In this document: piece by piece, positions 1-13,700 of the stretch
Position numbering within the stretch: position 1 is the first letter of the stretch
Layout: every line of letters begins with the position of its first letter
Source of the DNA: Apis mellifera
Lineage: Eukaryota; Arthropoda; Insecta; Hymenoptera; Apidae
Direction of reading: 5' to 3'
DNA length: 64,000 nt
Assembly: GCF_003254395.2 (NCBI RefSeq)
Contig: NC_037648.1
Location: 847,868-911,867 of the forward strand
Program-made: the position numbers and the translations under genes
Notes under the pieces: generated by a model
Database searches by the model: none
Told to the model about the DNA's origin: nothing
Seen by the model: only the letters and a program-made list of their open reading frames with translations

Positions 1-410
1 TAATAAACAATAAATACATTTTTTTAATTTCAAAAAATTTCTAAAATTTTTCTACATACCTTCTCATTTACTTGAATAAAATTAAGATATGATAAAGTTT
101 AAGCTTCATAATGTGATTAACGAAAAGAATTCGAAAAAAAAAAAATAATAATTATCTCTCTCTCTTTAAAATTTTTGAATATTTTGGCGTGTCAGGCCAA
201 TGGAAAATGTATACTAACGCTTTCAACTCTTCATAGTCAATAAATTTGAATAATTGCGTTACGCATATTAACATTTAAGATATGAAATAATTTTATATCT
301 CTCAGAATTCCCATAAAAATGTTTAACATCAAAGAATATCGCAATCCAAACTCTAAAAATACTAAAATCTTTTAAATCCCTATTAAATCTTAAACTTTGC
401 TTTCTACAGG

Positions 411-486
<76 letters not shown>

Positions 487-3400
487 TACGATTCGAACGA
501 CGACGTCTCGACGTTTCGTTTCATTGGACGTCGAATCTCGACTCGTCCGGAAACATCCAAAGAGGAAGTGAACAATTTCGATGAGAAATAGTTGTTTGAT
601 CCGCGCTGGAACGAAAGTAAGAGCGAATCAGAGACCAATTTACTTTTATAACGCGTACCAGTGTCGGTCCATTGCGCTTGCTTGGAATATAATATCTATC
701 TATAATAAGAGATCGATTTCGTTCCGATCGACAAACGGTGTCTCACGATTTCCCTTCCATTTTCGAATTGTTACGGCACATGCAACGCGGGAGAACGCGT
801 TTTACTCGAAGAAATAATTGGTATTAAGTATCGATAATAATGATTTTTTTAAATGACAAAGAATATAGAAGGGAAAGTGAGGAAAATTGATCGATCAATT
901 TTACTTTCTACGAGATTTTTAATTTTAATACGAGTGATTTTCAAAAACTATTAAATTAATCAACTTTAATTGATCCGTGTAAAAGTTTCTTTTATTTTAT
1001 CATATATAATCTATAAAAAATGAATAACAAAAGAATATTTTATTTCCAGACATTGAGAAGACACTCACGCATAACACACTTAACCTCCAAACTTTATTTA
1101 AAAATTAAACAATACATTTGGAATTTGAAATATAGAAAAAAAATAATAATAAAGAAATGCCAATAGAAAGAAATTCATCTTGATTAATGAAAATAGAAAG
1201 ATTTTTATTCCCATAAAATTATCGAAAGTCCAATTGACGAACGAACACCGATGACGAAACTTCCACTGTGATTCTCCTTTGTCTTGAACAAGTGTAATTA
1301 CTTCATCATGTTTCGTACGCCAGTCGTTATGTAAATTAAAATTTTGCAAGCGTACATAATTACTGGGTCGTGGTTTTCGTTACGCGCTTCGCGGTTTCTT
1401 TGACTTTTCATGGTGAAAAAAAAAAAAAAAAAGAAGAAATGAGAAATTCCACCGTCGATTCTTTTACAACTTCCGCGACGAATCGTATTAACCCGCCCTT
1501 CTTCTCGCGTGCATCCGCCTGTATCGATTTGCATAAATATTTTTTTCTTTTAGTTTTCTAGAAACAATCGTTACTTCGTAGTTGGTCGTGGTCCGTTAAA
1601 TCAAGCAAGACTTTCCGTTCTCACATTTCGACAAACCGAAGGATTAAAAACGACACTTGTCAATTTTTGTCAATTTTCTCTGAAAAATAACAAGAAATTA
1701 ATAACCTCGCGTTATTCGTATTTTTGTGAAATATTTTTTGTGAAATATTCGTTCGTACGATGAATAATTTACGATATTCAAATCGCGCTTGTTAATACAC
1801 GGCTTAACCTGTGTGATGACGAATTTCGATTAATGTAAAAGAAAAAAAATTAGAAAAAGAATTAGTTTTCACTGGAGAAATAGTAATTTTTTCACGATTT
1901 AGAATGTTCGTTATAAAATATCGAGTAATTTAAGTGGAACAAACACAGTGGAGGCAAATACTAAAGTTGTGCCACATAACCTCTAAAAGGAACGCAATGC
2001 CGATGCAAAAGGTCAGGTTATTGCATCCGGGCAGATTGTTTCTCCGTTGAATGCACAAGGCAATCTATTCGCGATTTCTATACGTTAATCTACACGTGAT
2101 TTCCCACGACCACTGTTTTCTAACTTTCCTCGGTATCTGGCTAAGATGAATTTGCAAAAAGTGGACAGTCAAACGTGCGGAACTTTCGCTCGTTCCCTTA
2201 TAACGTGTGTGCATAAATCATTCTCTAACGAATTAATATCTATGCCGTGTGTCGCGCGACGCTCGAGAGAATTGCAAAGTGGTTTTCACGATTACTTACA
2301 ATTACTTGTAAAAATTACACGATCAAAATTTTCAATATATTTATTTATTACAATGTAACATACGATCTATCACAATGGATAATAAATATTAAAAATTCAT
2401 CGTGATCAACATTGCATATTTTATATTTACAACAGCTTTCTAATATTCTTTTTTTTTTTCTAATTTTCATTGGATTCACGCATTTCAATTGTAAAATGAT
2501 CCATCTAAAAATTATTATTATGTTTTAAATTTTTATATATATATATAAATTTTTATATTTCTAATTAATTTTTAAGCGTTTGGATCCCGATTTTCGAGCA
2601 ATTTTTATCGTATAACGATTTGGATTGGAACTAAATATTCGCTAATGATGGATTCGAAATATAGAGAAAAATTAAGCGAACGAAACCGACGTGCACTGGT
2701 ACCTCTGGAAAATCCTCGTGGAACGGTACGTCAGCGATAGCGATGCGAGACCGCGTGTTCGTACACGGCCTTCCAGACGTTTCTCCGGCCTTTCTAAAGC
2801 GACCTCGAGAGAAATGCGAAGAGAAGCAGGAATCCTCCTTTCGATCTGACCACAACTCGGATCTTTTCATACTTTTTACCATTCCTATCGCGTGCACGCA
2901 ACTTTGCCTCCTTCGATGTTTAGATCATCATTACGCAAAAGCTAACCTCTTATATTAAATACGTCTTTAAACATAACCTACTTTGACAAGTTTGCTCCTC
3001 TAATCTCTACTCTATCAAATTTTTATCAAATCATCGCAGTTAATGATACTGTAAGTAGATTCACTCTTTTTTTGTTTATTTTAAAATTTACAATTATTTA
3101 ATATTTCAAACAACACGTAACGTAGAGTATTTGTTTAATAAATTGAATTTCTCTTGAATATAATATGATTTAGTTAAAAAAAATGGGATTCCAGTTAAAA
3201 ATGATGAAAATTTTCAGCAATTTTAATTAGATTTCTAAATCATCTTTTCTATCATTCCCTCTTCAAAATAAATTTGATTTCTACAAATAAAAACAAATAT
3301 AAAAACTTACCTTAAATCTCTTTCACCAGTTCTACATATTACTCTCTTCCTGATTCCTTTTAATTCTTTGAATTCATTCCTTTCAATAAAAAGAAAATTT

Positions 3401-3579
3401 TGATTTAACCATACCTTTTAAAAATTAATTTGAAAATTGTGATCCAAGAATATTTCTAACATACAAAATAATAATTGTATTATTATTCATATTACAGTGA
3501 AATAAATTTCCTCTTACCTCTCTTTCTATACAAACTCCTCAAAATGTTTCAATTCAAAAAAAAAAAGTTTCACTCCCGT
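1..3579. other. Gene-free AT-rich DNA
   Basis: No open reading frame here has splice sites, codon structure or protein resemblance that I can defend. It contains a GA microsatellite (413-480) and two moderately CpG-rich patches (about 490-800 and 2660-2900) that may be regulatory. ORFs in those patches are short, low in complexity or contradicted by ORFs on the other strand. Confidence 0.6.
413..480. repeat. (GA)n microsatellite
   Basis: An almost pure GA dinucleotide run of nearly 70 bases, directly followed by a CpG-rich stretch. The Arg-Glu and Leu-Ser ORFs across it are products of the repeat. Confidence 0.95.
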
Positions 3580-3789
3580 TTCACACGTTGACGTGTCCAT
3601 TATTTTCAAGAACGAAACATGCGGAAAGCTTCGATTCCCACGGTGCAACGAAGGCGTGCGTTATCCGCGATTTACCTAACACCTATGGGATCGTTGATCG
3701 GCCGTTGAGCAATTTTCGGGGTGTTCCTTTGGCAAAGGGAATAATAATCCTTGGAGAGGGACGGAAAAGTAGAGGGGCGGTGTGATCAG

Positions 3790-4099
3790 TGTTCCACGAT
3801 GCAAAGGAAGAAAGAGAGACGGAGAAAGGCTCGAGGAGAGTAGCAGTGGCGTGCGAGTCCAACACTCCAGTCACCGATCGGATGCACGAGTAGCCGGTCG
3901 TGCAACAAAGTGATCGTGAATTTCCGTGTCTTTGCTTCTCGAAAAAGTGTCTTACCGTGTTATCTGGCCGCGATTTGGACCAGGTTTTACAAAAGTGCGA
4001 CGTGCGACGTTCTTCCATTAGTGAAATGTGCGCGGCGACGTTGTGCGGCTTGATCATGATGTGATGATCAAAGGAGAGAACGTGACAAACTACGACCTG
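3790..4099 (+). other. Probable promoter region and 5' leader exon
   Basis: A CpG-rich island in AT-rich surroundings ends in a strong donor (CTG followed by GTATGT, exon end 4099). CpG-rich islands of this kind usually mark transcription starts in bee genomes (family knowledge). The first coding evidence downstream on this strand is the tetraspan gene at 10.7 kb, whose 5' UTR begins after a good acceptor at 10080/10081, so I infer this is its first exon. An ATG at 4064 stays open for 12 codons to the donor and could begin an upstream ORF. The transcription start is not visible; 3790 is a guess. Confidence 0.45.
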
Positions 4100-5982
4100 G
4101 TATGTTTATTTATTCGACCATTCTAAGACACAGCACGGCTGCGACCTGGCAAGTTCACGATATTGTAATAAAACCGCAGGATACAGACCCAGATTTTTCG
4201 CCTTTGTTCTTTGGGAAAGATATTTTTTTCTTGATGTGCTAGTAGTATCTCTTTAACAAAATTAATATTGATTAATTGATTTGGACAAAATGTTTTTATT
4301 ATGTGTTCTATTGTTTAAGTGTATATTATCTATGTATATTATATATAATCTTACCTGTAATATTGCAAGAGAAATTTTTGTTAGGAATATTTATTGAACA
4401 TGTGAGAGGATATTAATATCAGAGAAGATATTGCTGTAGCTGAGAGATATTTCATCTGAAAACATTGTTGAAAATGTTATTAGAAAGAAATGTTATTAGA
4501 AAGTTATTATTCTGTAAGATTTTATGGTTAGAGAATGTTTCATCTGGGAACTTTTTTTATGAGATTCATTATAGAAGATGAAATATGATTAGATGATTTG
4601 AGAAATTAATTTAATATTAATTCTTATCTGTATAGAAACAATTATATATGTAGAGTTATAGATAATTTTGATATAGAAAAATTTTGATTTAAAAAATAGA
4701 ACATTATCATAATTGAGATATTTTTCAAATTATCAAAGAATGATGCAAATCATAAATAATTGTTGAACTTTTTATTTAAAAAACAAGATCGCGTGAGATA
4801 CTCGAGTTTGCCGGTCGAAGAAAGTTTTTTTAAGTGTTCTAATAATAAAAATGTTCACCGTGTATGAAAGAAAAGATTTCACTGACGGATCTTCGATGAA
4901 AAAATCTTTAAAGATTATTCAGTTTGGTTCTGGTACAATTTTTCTTGTAATTTGGTGAAAGGTTTATACGAGTTATTCTGAGAAAGATGCGTATCTTTGC
5001 ATGAATTTGTTCTAGTTCGATAATGGAATTAAGTGAGATACGTTGAAACATAGGTTAGACTTTGGCTGTTGAGCAATCCTTTTTTTTCTTACGGTAATTT
5101 GGTGAAAGGTTGATAGAAATTATTCCAAAAGGGATTTCTAATTGTGTATAAATAATTTTTCTTCGAGTTAATAATGAGATTATGTGAGAAAATATTTGAA
5201 AAGTAATTATTTGGATGAATTGAGATGACTTTGTCTCTCTCTAATTAAATGTGTGAATTATTTTAGAAGAAAATTTATATTTGTATGTTAATCATTCTAT
5301 ATGATAAAAAAAAAAATCCTAATAAATCATAGACCCAATTTCTTTTCTCTACAATTTATTGAGAGAATTGCATGAATATGATCATAATAAAAAATTATTA
5401 TATTGTAACATCTTTTCAAAGGAAATTTTCACATAAAACTTTTTTTACAAGGAAGTTTTTTTCACAATCATATTTATTTCCTATTGAAACACGGATATAC
5501 AATTGCGTCTTCCTTATTTATTTGAAAGTTATAGAAAAATAATGAAATCAGAATGATTTCAACGATATTTTTGCATTTTTCTGCATAATTATACAAAATT
5601 TCTAATTTTACTTCAATCTTTTCGATATTTCAGCATTTAAAAAATAAATCGTAACAAAAATCGTAAAATAATAACAACGTTTGCGATCCTCTGTCCAATT
5701 ACGCAAGAATTCCATTTCTACGTGAAAAATCCATTTTCTCGTAGAACTTCGATTCCAATCTTCTCAAATATTTCAACGCATTTCAAACAAACAATTATAC
5801 CGCAATTACGCGTGGATTTCTCATTCAAATTAATGCGAACGACTCAATCTATGGTAAATCGTGCCTACCTTCAAGCGGCTAGCCGCCATATAGCAAAACA
5901 AGCGTGTATAGTTAACAACGTAACTGTAAAGCTGCGCATTTACGTGTGAAAGTTCTTGTATGTCGTCCAGTAGAAATATCGC

Positions 5983-6233
5983 TTACAGTACAGGTGAATA
6001 AAGGAAACACTTTATCCCTTCGACTGATTCGTATATTATCGCATAACAATTGTAACGTTTAACAGACACCGTCGACAGCTCACTATGCGTGTTTGCTCGC
6101 AATTCATTGTGATTCCTCGGCTTGATGCGCGCGCACACAAGCGCCGAGGATTCTTTTCCGGTCAGAAATTTACCGTACACACCAATCGCGGTTTCGTCTA
6201 CCGTGAAATATTCATCCAGTGGATAGGTTTTAT
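5983..6233 (-). CDS. Possible orphan terminal exon, unknown
   Basis: On the minus strand a good acceptor (pyrimidine-rich, ending TTTCAG) is followed by about 83 codons open to a TAA at 5983-5985. The composition is non-repetitive and CpG-rich (residues such as KTYPLDEYFTVDETAIGVYG), unlike the neighbouring low-complexity ORFs. The frame needs a phase-1 upstream exon. I could not find one: a possible exon near 7345-7480 on the same strand has good splice signals but does not continue the frame. I recognise no family. It could be the last exon of a small gene, a pseudogene fragment or chance. Confidence 0.25.
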
Positions 6234-8650
6234 CTGAAATAAAAATAACAAATAATAAAAAGATATAATTAAACTTGAAACGCGATAAATTTATTTGAAA
6301 TAAAATTGTTTGCAAATAAAATAAAATAAATGATTTTTTATTAAATATTTTAGTGAAAGAATAAAGGATAACTAATGAAATAGAGTAAAAGATAATAATA
6401 ATTATGTACAAGGAATTTTTAGATCAAACGTATATTAACTATTATTATTATTTAAATAATATTATTTAAGATGAGGAAAAAAATTTACTTCAATGACTCG
6501 TGAAACAATTTTATGAAACAATATCACATAAAATATTTGTGATATTTTTTTTAGAATTTTTATAAAAAAATTCATGCATGAAAGTAGGTTGAAGATAGTT
6601 AATTGGACAATTAATTGTGCGTATTAGAAAGATTTGAGAAATTGTGAATCATCACAGATGAAAAATATTAATGTTTATCATTAAATAGTAAAATTAGATT
6701 GGCTGGTAAAAGAGAGTTGTTTGATGAATCATATCTCATATTTCTTATTAATCCATGCGGATATTTATGCATTTAGAAAAAATTAAAAAGCGTGCAATAG
6801 ACAAAATATATCAGATTCTTAAAATAAAATACTTGTTAATGGTATTTAATAATAGTTTAATACAATAATACAACTTTGAAAACTTTCATTTTATTTATAT
6901 TTGTAATTTGTTCATTATTTCAAAATTATAAATATATAAAACTATAAAAATAAAGTGTATATTATATGAAAAAGTAACTCCTTCTTGTAATTTTAAATTA
7001 TTTTAATTAAAAATAAAAATTTTTATTTAAATTTCATTTTTTTAATTATATTGATAAGAAATTTAATTTACATAAACATTTTACAGTCTATTTATCATTG
7101 AATACAAGTGAAATTTAATAGGAAGAAATAAATGAGTTATAAAATTTTCTATTTTAGAAATTACATTTTATTTTTTATTTTAAATGTTATTAAAAAATAA
7201 AGTTTTTATAATTTTTTCTTTTTTTTTGTAAGTTTGACTAATTTTACTCAACTTACTAATTGATAAATAAATATTGGATTCATGAAGTATAAAAAGTTTC
7301 TTTCTTTAAAATGTTTCCTGTTTAACCACGGAAGAAGGACAAACTTACATATTAGTTACTTCAAGGTCGCTGCACATCGTGAACCACAGAATTTTTCCGG
7401 ACTGTTCATCTTAACTGTACTTGATTTACAGACATCATATTTTTCTTGTTCAGAATGTACTTTCCTTGAAATCGTTCAACTTTTACCTGAAACATTATTT
7501 AATATTAGTAAAAAAAAAAAAATGATATTCCTTAAATCTAAATATTCTTGACATAAAATAACAAAATTAACCAAGATTCTAATTACATGCATAAAAATTT
7601 TTTCTTTAAATTTTAAGAAAAATTTCCTTTGTCCTTTCTTTTCAGACCATATTCTCCTAATATAAAATTGAGAATTTTAGTGGTAAAATTTTTTGTTAAT
7701 ATATATATCAAATATATTAAAATATGAATAAAATATTATGGTTTTTTTTTACTCAGGATTTTAAATCTTCTTTTTTTTCATTTCCATTTAAGACACAATA
7801 ATCAATTTATAAATACTGCTGAAATGGCATTTTTGAAAAAAAATATCATAAGAATCATTTTTTATTTCCTCTCTTTTTTCCAGTCCTGTCCATTATCCAT
7901 ATCTGAAAATATAAAAACTATACATAATTTTGGGTTGACCAAAGAACACATTATGCACATTTATTAACGATAATAAATTTTACCTGAATATTACACACAA
8001 TTTAGCAGGGATATAAAAGATCATAGACCGTTATCTCTTATTGCTTTAGCTTTGTACATAATGTTATATTACATGCTATATTACAAATGATATCTGCAAA
8101 ATGTTTATCGTTCGAGTAGTATATAAAGAAGAATAATTTTTTATTTATTTTATAAACTTATTTTTCTTCGTTTCCTTTTCGGATAAATTAATTAATTCAA
8201 CAACGAGATTACATTAAGCATACCTTTGAAATTGTAAAATTTTTGTAAAAATTATAATAATTTTTTTTTAATTTTTTCTTTGTTTTGTTAATATATTCAA
8301 TAATTAAATCGATATAACTTATTCATTTTTAATATATCGATATATTTTCTTAATTTGAAATCTGATTAAAATGATTTATCTATAATCAAAAGCTATTAGC
8401 TAGTAAAATGTTAATAAATAAAAAAATAAAAAAATATACTATGTATGCGTTGTGTAAATTTATTTATATAAACACGTATAAAATATTCCTCGAATACATT
8501 ATATCCTTCCAAGAATATTATCTCTTTATTATTTCTCTTTACGTATATCATATATTCTCATTTAAATAATTTATGATTAATCTGCTGCTAATTCTTTGAT
8601 CTTATGAACTTTTTGAAACGGGATGTTTTTCTTATAAATTGATTCTTATA

Positions 8651-9676
8651 AAATTTTTGAAGATCAGTGCCATCTAGCGTTTGGATCACCGAAGCTCCGA
8701 CTTGTTACTAGCATAGCAGGATGTGCAAGGAGGTATGCGAATTCGCGTGACGTCACAAGAAGACAAGGAAAATAATATTGTGCGAGAAGGACAGAGAATG
8801 TTTCCGCCATTTTGACGCTACGTGGAAAATTTATTAATAACTAATTTTTCACGCAAAATTTACGCACTTTTAAGCTTGGATCTCGAAGATAGAACCATAG
8901 ACAAGTTTCTCGTATCAATTTTTAACATAATTTTCGCTTCCATTGATTATTTATTAACGATTAATATTTCGTGTAAAATTGACATCATCGATACGCGATA
9001 GATTTTTCGTTAATTTTTCATCAATATAGGATTTATTTCTAAATATAATTATATACGTTTGAAACGTTGCTCTTCCCTCTATTTTCGTGTATAAATTTTA
9101 TTTATAATTTTGCTCGCGTTTAAACGAATAATATAATTGTTTATCTTACGGAATAGAGATTTGCATCTGAAATATTCATAGTAATAATCGTTAATAAATA
9201 ATTAATTAGAAGGAATTTTACATAAAAATTAATAAGAGAAACTCGTTCGAAGATCCATCTTTAAGTTACGAACTTAAAAATGTAGAAATTTTTATTAGAA
9301 GATGAATAATTATAATTAATAAATTTTCAATATGGCGTCTTGAGACGCATTAGAGACCATAGAGGAAGTTAATCGCTAATAAATAATTAATCAAAGAGAA
9401 TTTCGCATTAAAATTGATACGAGAAATTTGTTTAGACTTCTAGCTTCAAGATGCGAGCTCAAATGTGCGGAAATTTTCAGTGGAAAACGAGTAATTAATG
9501 AATTTTCCGTATAGCGTGGCGGGAAATGCTCTCCGTCCTTTTCTCGCAATATTGCTCTCCTTGTCTGTGACGTCACGCGAATTCGCATACCTCCTTGCGC
9601 GTTCTGCTATGCTAGTAATAAGTCGGAGCTTCGGTGATCCAAACGCGAGATGGCGTTGATTTTTAAAAAATTTTAA
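8651..9676. mobile_element. Foldback/MITE-like element with long inverted ends
   Basis: The outer ~310 bases on each side are inverted copies. The best-conserved part (left 8663-8760, right 9577-9664) includes ATCACCGAAGCTCCGACTT, GGAGGTATGCGAATTCGC and a TGACGTCAC box on both sides. The right arm carries a second, diverged copy of the inner ~160-base unit (about 9190-9345). There is no transposase-like ORF, so it would be non-autonomous. Target-site duplications are not clear, because the similarity fades into AT-rich flanks. I cannot assign a superfamily. Confidence 0.7.
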
Positions 9677-10081
9677 ATCGTTTATTTTATCGACAAAATG
9701 CATTCCATCAATAGTGTATAAGATTAAAAACTAAAAATAAAAAAACAATACATAATCAAAAATGCTCATTTAAAAAATAAAGAAATTTCTTTTTTTTTTC
9801 TATTTATATCAAATATCATGTATAATAATAATCCCTTAAAATTATTTCGTTAAAATATAGGGATATAAAATTAACAGAAGATATATTTTTATACTACATA
9901 ACATATTTTCCAATCTTGAAGTTGATTTTATTGCTTCACAGGTACCAAGTTTCATATTGAAATCGTATTTATAATAATAAAATATTACATCACAATGGGA
10001 TTATATAATAGAAACGAATAATAATTTCGATCGTTATTGAACATGGATTATCAACACAATATTGCTTGCTTATACTTACAG

Positions 10082-10745
10082 ATCGTTGGGATTCAACGGA
10101 CTGTGTTAACCGGATCAACGTACTTGAGCGTCTATTGACCTTTACTTAAAAATTTGAATAAATAAAAAAAAGAAAGAAAGAAAGAAAAGAGAGAGAGAGA
10201 AAAAACAGATATTTCTATCCGCTTAAAAATAAATTTATTATACTAATCAATTCTCAAGAATTCTCTAATAGAACGATCTATCCTATTCGTTCGGTTAAAC
10301 ACAAATAAATTAAAGTAAAAAGTCAGAAGAGAAAGGAAAACAGTATGCGTTCAAACGTATCTGAAATTCAAATTACATACAAGTTTTGAAAAAAATTTAC
10401 ATAAAATAAAAGAAAGAAGGTAAAAAAAAAAAAGAATTAAAGAACAAGAATAAATAAAGAAAAAAAATGAGCTAAGAAAGGAATCTTCTATTAATGATAA
10501 ATTCTTTTTTAAGGAAGGAAGAGGAAAGAGTTAAATAAAAAAAAAAAAGAAAAGGAACCAGATTGAGAAGAAATCTTCTCTTCAATGAATGATTTATATA
10601 TTGCTTTAATAAATAAAAAGGAAAGAAAGAATTCATGAGAGAGAAAAAAATAAATGATTGAACGAAGAAGCAGGAAGGAACGGGTGTGTACAGTGATGTA
10701 TTAGAACGCCTAAAAGAAAAAAGAAAAGAAAAAAAAAAAAAAAGT
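10082..10745 (+). other. Presumed 5' UTR of the tetraspan gene
   Basis: A plausible acceptor (TATACTTACAG) ends at 10081, and no intron signal is evident from there to the ATG at 10746. The interval is strongly purine-rich (AAAG/GAAA/GA runs from about 10165), as some insect leaders are. If spliced to the leader exon ending at 4099, a 30-codon upstream ORF starting at 4064 ends with TGA at 10136-10138. Confidence 0.45.
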
Positions 10746-13700
10746 ATGGAGAACGCGGCGATCGCACTCGACTCGACTGTTAGAAGTCAGGATTCGAATA
10801 ATTCAAAGAATTCGAAGGACTCGAAGGACTCGAACGCATCCGATTCGAAGCCAGAAAGTTGCCTCGAGTCCAAACATTCGAAGGAAATCCTTATTTCTGA
10901 GAAGCAACAACGGCAACAGCCCCGAACCGTGACAAGCACGACGGACGATCGACAGAAGCTGAAGAACAAGGAGTCGAAGGATGAATCAACTATTCTGATG
11001 TTCACTTCTTGTGGCCAATTGCTTTTAGGTAGGAAATTTTCTGTAATTTTATATATTTCTTGTTATTTTTATTATTTTGTAAGTAATATCTTTTCTTTTC
11101 TATAAAATTTTAAATTTTATTTTATTTTGTTTTGTTTTGTTTCTCTCATTAAAATACATTTTGTAGAGAATTTGTATTAAATTTTTTATATGATAGGATT
11201 GTTTGAATAGAAATAAATAATAAAAAGATAAATAAATTTCTGCAATTTAATTTAATTCAAAATAATTTTAAATACATTACTTAATAATACATTATTTAAT
11301 AGTTAATTAAATTTCATTTGCATATCAATACTATTCTCAGTTAATAATATTAGATAAAGATATATCTGATACTTAAAAAACAATTGACATTATTTCGCAA
11401 TAATGACCGCGAAAACCTGTTTCATTGGAATTAATTTAATTAATAACATCACGGATTCACAGCAAACGTGTTTACCAGACATTTCAATTTCAACTGGATA
11501 GCGAATTCCTATTAATTAAATATGATATTTGACGGCGATTACTATTTAAATTTATGTTAATATGTATATTATCCTTACAAGTTCATTCGTCGTTATCGTC
11601 CTTGATGACGCATATTTTTTTCCAAACACTTCTTGAAATACTTTAATTAATTCCAATAAAACAGAAAAGATGTTTACATTTTATATTTTAAAAAAATCAT
11701 GATAATAAAATACAACTTTTGTTCATGAATAATAAATATGTAACAAACAGTAAGTATTACATATTTCTTTATTTAAATATATTCTATTATATTTAGAGTT
11801 CATTATGTAAAGAATATAGTCCATAATTTTTTAAAATTATTCTAATAATTACAAGAGATAATGTTAAGAAAGCAAAAAATTTGTCTGAAATTATAATTCA
11901 TGAACAAGTAAGATGAATACAGAGTTGTTAGTGGTGATTTCTACTTTCGCGTGGTATCTTGATTGTTTTAAAATTCTATAAATAAAATATATACGAATTT
12001 TCACTGACTGGCCACTGAGCAGCAAACATTTCTCCAAACTGCATAGAAATCGGTGTAAAAGTGAAAACATTTCACTTAGAAAGTCATACTTGTGTAACTC
12101 CTTCCACAGATTTGCAAACCGTAGAGAATTACCATGCTGTAGTTCATTGTTATTCCATGTTCTCTGGTGATATTAAAATGAACATAATTATTATTATATT
12201 CATATAAATCCATTTGTGTATCCATTTTATATTTATACTTTCTTATTATTTATACTTCATTCCTACAATTGATAAATTCAATTCACAACAAAAATGATCC
12301 TCATTAAATTTCAATTGTAAGTTCCACTAACTTCATGATTCTGTTGCAACATACATAATATACCTAGAATGACAAAAAAAAAAGAAATTAAAGATTTTCA
12401 AATATTTCTTCTCTAAAGATTATTTTTTACATTATAAATTTTTCAATTTATACTTTGAATATTATTTTCAATAACTATTATCTTAAAAATTTTATATTAT
12501 AGGTGTAGTACTTGTAGTGTTTGGTATCCTGGTATTGGTCCATGGCGCTGCATTAGGAGGTTCCGGTGCAGGATTGTGGGCAGGTGCGGGTGCACTTGCC
12601 GCAGGAGCGTTCGGTGTCGTAGCAACACTTGCAACGTCAACGAGCAAAACGAATTCCAGCTTTTCCACGGCTCACCTTGCAGCGAGCCTCATTGCCCTTG
12701 CCCTTTCGAATATGGCTGCAATCACGGCCTTGACTGCTATTGTCAGGGACTCCCAGAGAACACCGGAAGTGACCTTGCTCACTGTTCCGGTACGTATTGT
12801 CTGCACTTTCACTAGTTTTTTTATTCTTTTTTTCTATGCATTCCTTTTTTCTTCTTAACATTGTTGTATATCGTACATTCATACTTGTATCTGAAAAGAG
12901 ATTTAAAAAAATTAACCTATAAATTAATCGAGTTTTAGAAGATTAAGATTTAGAACTTAAGAATTTCTATAATCATTCTTTCTCTTGTTTCAGAGATTCT
13001 TTTAAAGCTGATAAATAATCATAATGAAATTATTATAACAATTATATATTTTCAATTTTATTTACTTTTCAAGATGTCTTATATAATTCATCCTCATATG
13101 ATAAGAAAAATTTACACTTCTCGGATTTCATTAGCAATCGATGAAGATATATATTATAACTGATGAAGGTATCAATTACGATCAATCATTAGCGATAAAT
13201 ATAATTCAATACCTGGAGAAATTTTATTGGCGCGTGCCTATTCCATGAAGCTAACGGTGACTTCATCAGGAAATTATTACTCGAGCTGTCATTGGGTATT
13301 TACTGCTTATACGTACAGAAAATAGAATCCATAGGGATTATTAAAAAATTTTTCATATAAATGAAAAACTGGTATGATCTTTGAATTAGCAATTATCAGC
13401 CAAATTTTATTTGAAATATTATTTTATTTACTTTTATTCCTAAAATAATTAAAAAAATAAGCTCATTTTATCTCAAGATCAATTATATATAATATATGTA
13501 ATTTTTTATTTTAGTTCATATTATTACGAGCTGTACTTACTTAAAACTCAATTAGTAAGCGGCGGTATTGGTGGCCCAAATTCGTTCTTGATCATTTTCT
13601 CGTTCACCGATCAGATCGACGGGTTTTGGCGTCTCAGACCAACCAGAACAGGGCCGTTGGAACCGTTTGACCGTCAGAGAAAGTTTCCAATGCCAAGGCT

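Larger units (their letters stand above)
4100..10081 (+). other. Presumed first intron of the tetraspan gene
   Basis: The stretch is AT-rich, bounded by a donor at 4100 and an acceptor at 10080-10081. It contains a roughly 1 kb foldback element (8651-9676) and one possible minus-strand exon (5983-6233). I see nothing else recognisable. If the leader exon belongs to another transcript, this is intergenic DNA. Confidence 0.4.

Noticed and set aside
397..638. Arg-Glu and Leu-Ser rich ORFs on both strands
   Set aside because: They are translations of a GA microsatellite and are open on both strands.
3683..4057. 124-codon minus-strand ORF over the leader exon
   Set aside because: It lies opposite a likely CpG-rich promoter/leader exon, where CpG-rich sequence is open in several frames, and it has no recognisable domain or splice signals.
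12576..12882. ORFs in other frames over tetraspan exon 2
   Set aside because: Shadows of the real exon, whose frame is fixed by phase agreement with its neighbours.
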